Below, piece after piece: positions 62,697 to 64,000 of a stretch of 64,000 bases of DNA. This DNA comes from Streptomyces caniferus. GTDB lineage: Bacteria; Actinomycetota; Actinomycetes; Streptomycetales; Streptomycetaceae. Below the pieces are notes generated by a model. The model was not told the origin of the DNA. It ran no database searches and was given only the letters and a program-made list of their open reading frames with translations. The stretch spans positions 248,001 to 312,000 of the forward strand of contig NZ_BLIN01000002.1 in the NCBI RefSeq assembly GCF_009811555.1. Direction: 5' to 3'. The first letter of the stretch is position 1. Each line of letters opens with the position of its first letter. The position numbers were made by a program, and so were the translations under genes.

Positions 62697-64000
62697 ATGC
62701 CGATCGAACAACGCGGAGTCGACACCATCCCGGACGAGGAACGCACCAGCGGCCCTCGCGACCTGATCTCGATCCTGCTCGGGTCGAACCTCGCCCTCGG
62801 CGTGGTGATCTTCGGCTGGCTCCCGGTCTCCTTCGGGCTCGGCTTCTGGCCCTCGGTGACCTCCCTGGTGGCGGGCACCGCCGTCGGCACCCTGCTGACC
62901 GCCCCGCTCGCGCTCGTCTCGCTGCGCAGCGCCACCAACCTGTCCACCAGCAGCGGCGCCCACTTCGGCGTGCGCGGCCGGCTCATCGGCTCGGTCATCG
63001 GCCTGCTGCTGTCGCTGGGCTACACCGCGCTGACATTGTGGGTCGGCGGCGACGCGGTCGTCGGCTGCCTGCACCGCCTGACCGGACTGCCGTCGAACGG
63101 GATGACGTACGCGCTGGTCTACGCCCTGCTCGCGGGCGCCACCGCGGTCGGCGCGGTCTACGGCTACCGGGTGCTGCTGCGGCTGAGCAAGGTGCTCGCC
63201 ATCGGCCTGACCGTCCTGCTGGCCGTCGGCGTCGTCGCGTACGCGGGCACCTTCACCACCGCAGCGCCGCACGGCAGCAGCTACCTGCTCGGCGGCTTCT
63301 GGCAGACCTGGCTGCTGGCCGCCGTCTCCGCGGGCCTCAGCGGCCCCATCGCGTTCATCACCCTGCTCGGCGACTACAGCCGCTACATCTCCCCGCACCG
63401 GCACAGCGCCAGGAAGGTCTTCGGCGCCACCTGTCTGGGCCTGGTGGTCGGCCTCCTGGTGCCGCAGCTCTTCGGCACGTTCACCGCGCTCGCCGTCGGC
63501 GCGGGCGAGGACTACGCGGGCCCGCTGGTGGCCGGTGCCCCGTTCTGGTACCTGGCGCTGCTGCTGCTGAACGCCTCGGCCGGCTCGGTCGGCAACTCCG
63601 GTCTGATGCTCTACAGCATGGGCCTCGACCTGGACGCGATCCTGCCGCGCGCCACCCGCACCCAGGCCACCTACGTCGTCGCCGCGCTCTCGACCGCGCT
63701 GGTCTACGCCGGTCACTTCCTGTGGGCCGCGCAGGACGCGATGACCTCCTTCGTCCTGCTGATGACGGCCGTCGGCACGCCCTGGGCGGTGATCACCGTG
63801 ATCGGCTTCGTCCGCTGCCGCGGCGCATACGACCCGGAGTCCCTGCAGGTCTACAACCGCGGCACACGGGGCGGCGTGTACTGGTACCGGGCGGGCTGGA
63901 ACATCCGGGCGGCCGTCGCCTGGGCGCTGGGTTCGCTGGTCGGCCTGCTGGCCGTGGACACGCCCTTCTACCAGGGACCGCTGCTCCCCGTGACCGGCGG
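62697..64000 (+). CDS. NCS1-family purine/cytosine (CodB-like) permease, 3' end outside window
   Basis: 434 codons visible from ATG 62697 (AGGGGAG upstream), open at the window edge. Many hydrophobic helices; SILLGSNLALGVVIFGWLPVSFGLGFW fits helix 1 of the nucleobase:cation symporter-1 family, and GDYSRYISPHRHSARKVFGAT is its conserved SRY motif. Likely imports a purine, cytosine, allantoin or similar nitrogen compound. It is divergent from the ureAB operon, sharing the three palindromes, so its cargo may feed that pathway. Confidence 0.9.
   Translation, partial: MPIEQRGVDTIPDEERTSGPRDLISILLGSNLALGVVIFGWLPVSFGLGFWPSVTSLVAGTAVGTLLTAPLALVSLRSATNLSTSSGAHFGVRGRLIGSVIGLLLSLGYTALTLWVGGDAVVGCLHRLTGLPSNGMTYALVYALLAGATAVGAVYGYRVLLRLSKVLAIGLTVLLAVGVVAYAGTFTTAAPHGSSYLLGGFWQTWLLAAVSAGLSGPIAFITLLGDYSRYISPHRHSARKVFGATCLGLVVGLLVPQLFGTFTALAVGAGEDYAGPLVAGAPFWYLALLLLNASAGSVGNSGLMLYSMGLDLDAILPRATRTQATYVVAALSTALVYAGHFLWAAQDAMTSFVLLMTAVGTPWAVITVIGFVRCRGAYDPESLQVYNRGTRGGVYWYRAGWNIRAAVAWALGSLVGLLAVDTPFYQGPLLPVTG

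Overview
The window is a piece of a Streptomyces-type chromosome. GC content is very high, GTG and even TTG starts are common, and the gene order is that of the conserved actinobacterial core: smc-acyP-mutM-rnc-rpmF-DUF177-coiled coil, then coaD-rsmD-recG-DAK2-rpmB, thiD-thiL, ddl-gpsA-plsC-cofC-hup, leuDC-ndgR and gltX. Much of the same order is known from Mycobacterium tuberculosis (Rv2922c-Rv2993c) and S. coelicolor. Two tandem 'conservons', an HU protein with a lysine-rich tail (HupS) and a Tat-exported PL8 lyase point specifically to Streptomyces or a close relative.

Layout. 1-2 kb: 3' end of an AraC-type regulator and a glucose permease. 2-14.7 kb: mainly minus-strand housekeeping block (SMC, acylphosphatase, MutM, RNase III, L32, DUF177, SepIVA-like coiled coil, CoaD, RsmD), interrupted by a CAP-domain secreted protein and a flavodoxin/HxlR pair. 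14.9-22 kb: RecG, whose Walker A motif is split by a 249-residue intein, then a DAK2 protein, L28, ThiD and ThiL. 22-32.8 kb: a RAM-only Lrp protein, a DUF3515 lipoprotein, Ddl, GpsA, a PlsC-like acyltransferase, CofC, HupS, LeuCD with divergent NdgR, and a DUF4188/MerR pair. 32.8-36.8 kb: five tRNA genes (Gln-Glu-Glu-Gln-Glu), a HAD hydrolase, GltX, a FAH-family enzyme and a small peptide with a duplicated motif. 37.4-47.7 kb: two tandem conservons (sensor kinase-like CvnA, roadblock CvnB, DUF742 CvnC, GTPase-like CvnD). 47.9-64 kb: a DUF4360 secreted protein, an intergenic island with an inverted repeated element, propionyl-CoA carboxylase beta and epsilon subunits, a PL8 lyase, a YceI protein, citramalate synthase, an MHS-family permease, and a second-type urease cluster (UreAB fusion, UreC, agmatine deiminase, TetR) divergent from an NCS1 permease that runs off the window.

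How it fits together. Most genes are growth and housekeeping functions: chromosome segregation, DNA repair, ribosome components, CoA, thiamine, F420, phospholipid, wall precursor and branched-chain amino acid synthesis. GltX sits beside exactly the tRNAs that a non-discriminating GluRS charges. Regulatory pairs (HxlR/flavodoxin, NdgR/leuCD, MerR/DUF4188, TetR/urease cluster) each have palindromic candidate operators in the shared intergenic DNA.

Most notable observations: a class 3-type intein (WCT motif) in RecG with a decaying LAGLIDADG region; a divergent urease-like cluster lacking the flap cysteine, with three matching 17-bp operators; mosaic near-identity between the tandem conservons; a 63-residue peptide with duplicated NPRRT motifs; an inverted pair of about 115-bp elements; and a DUF177 gene with no ATG, GTG or TTG start.
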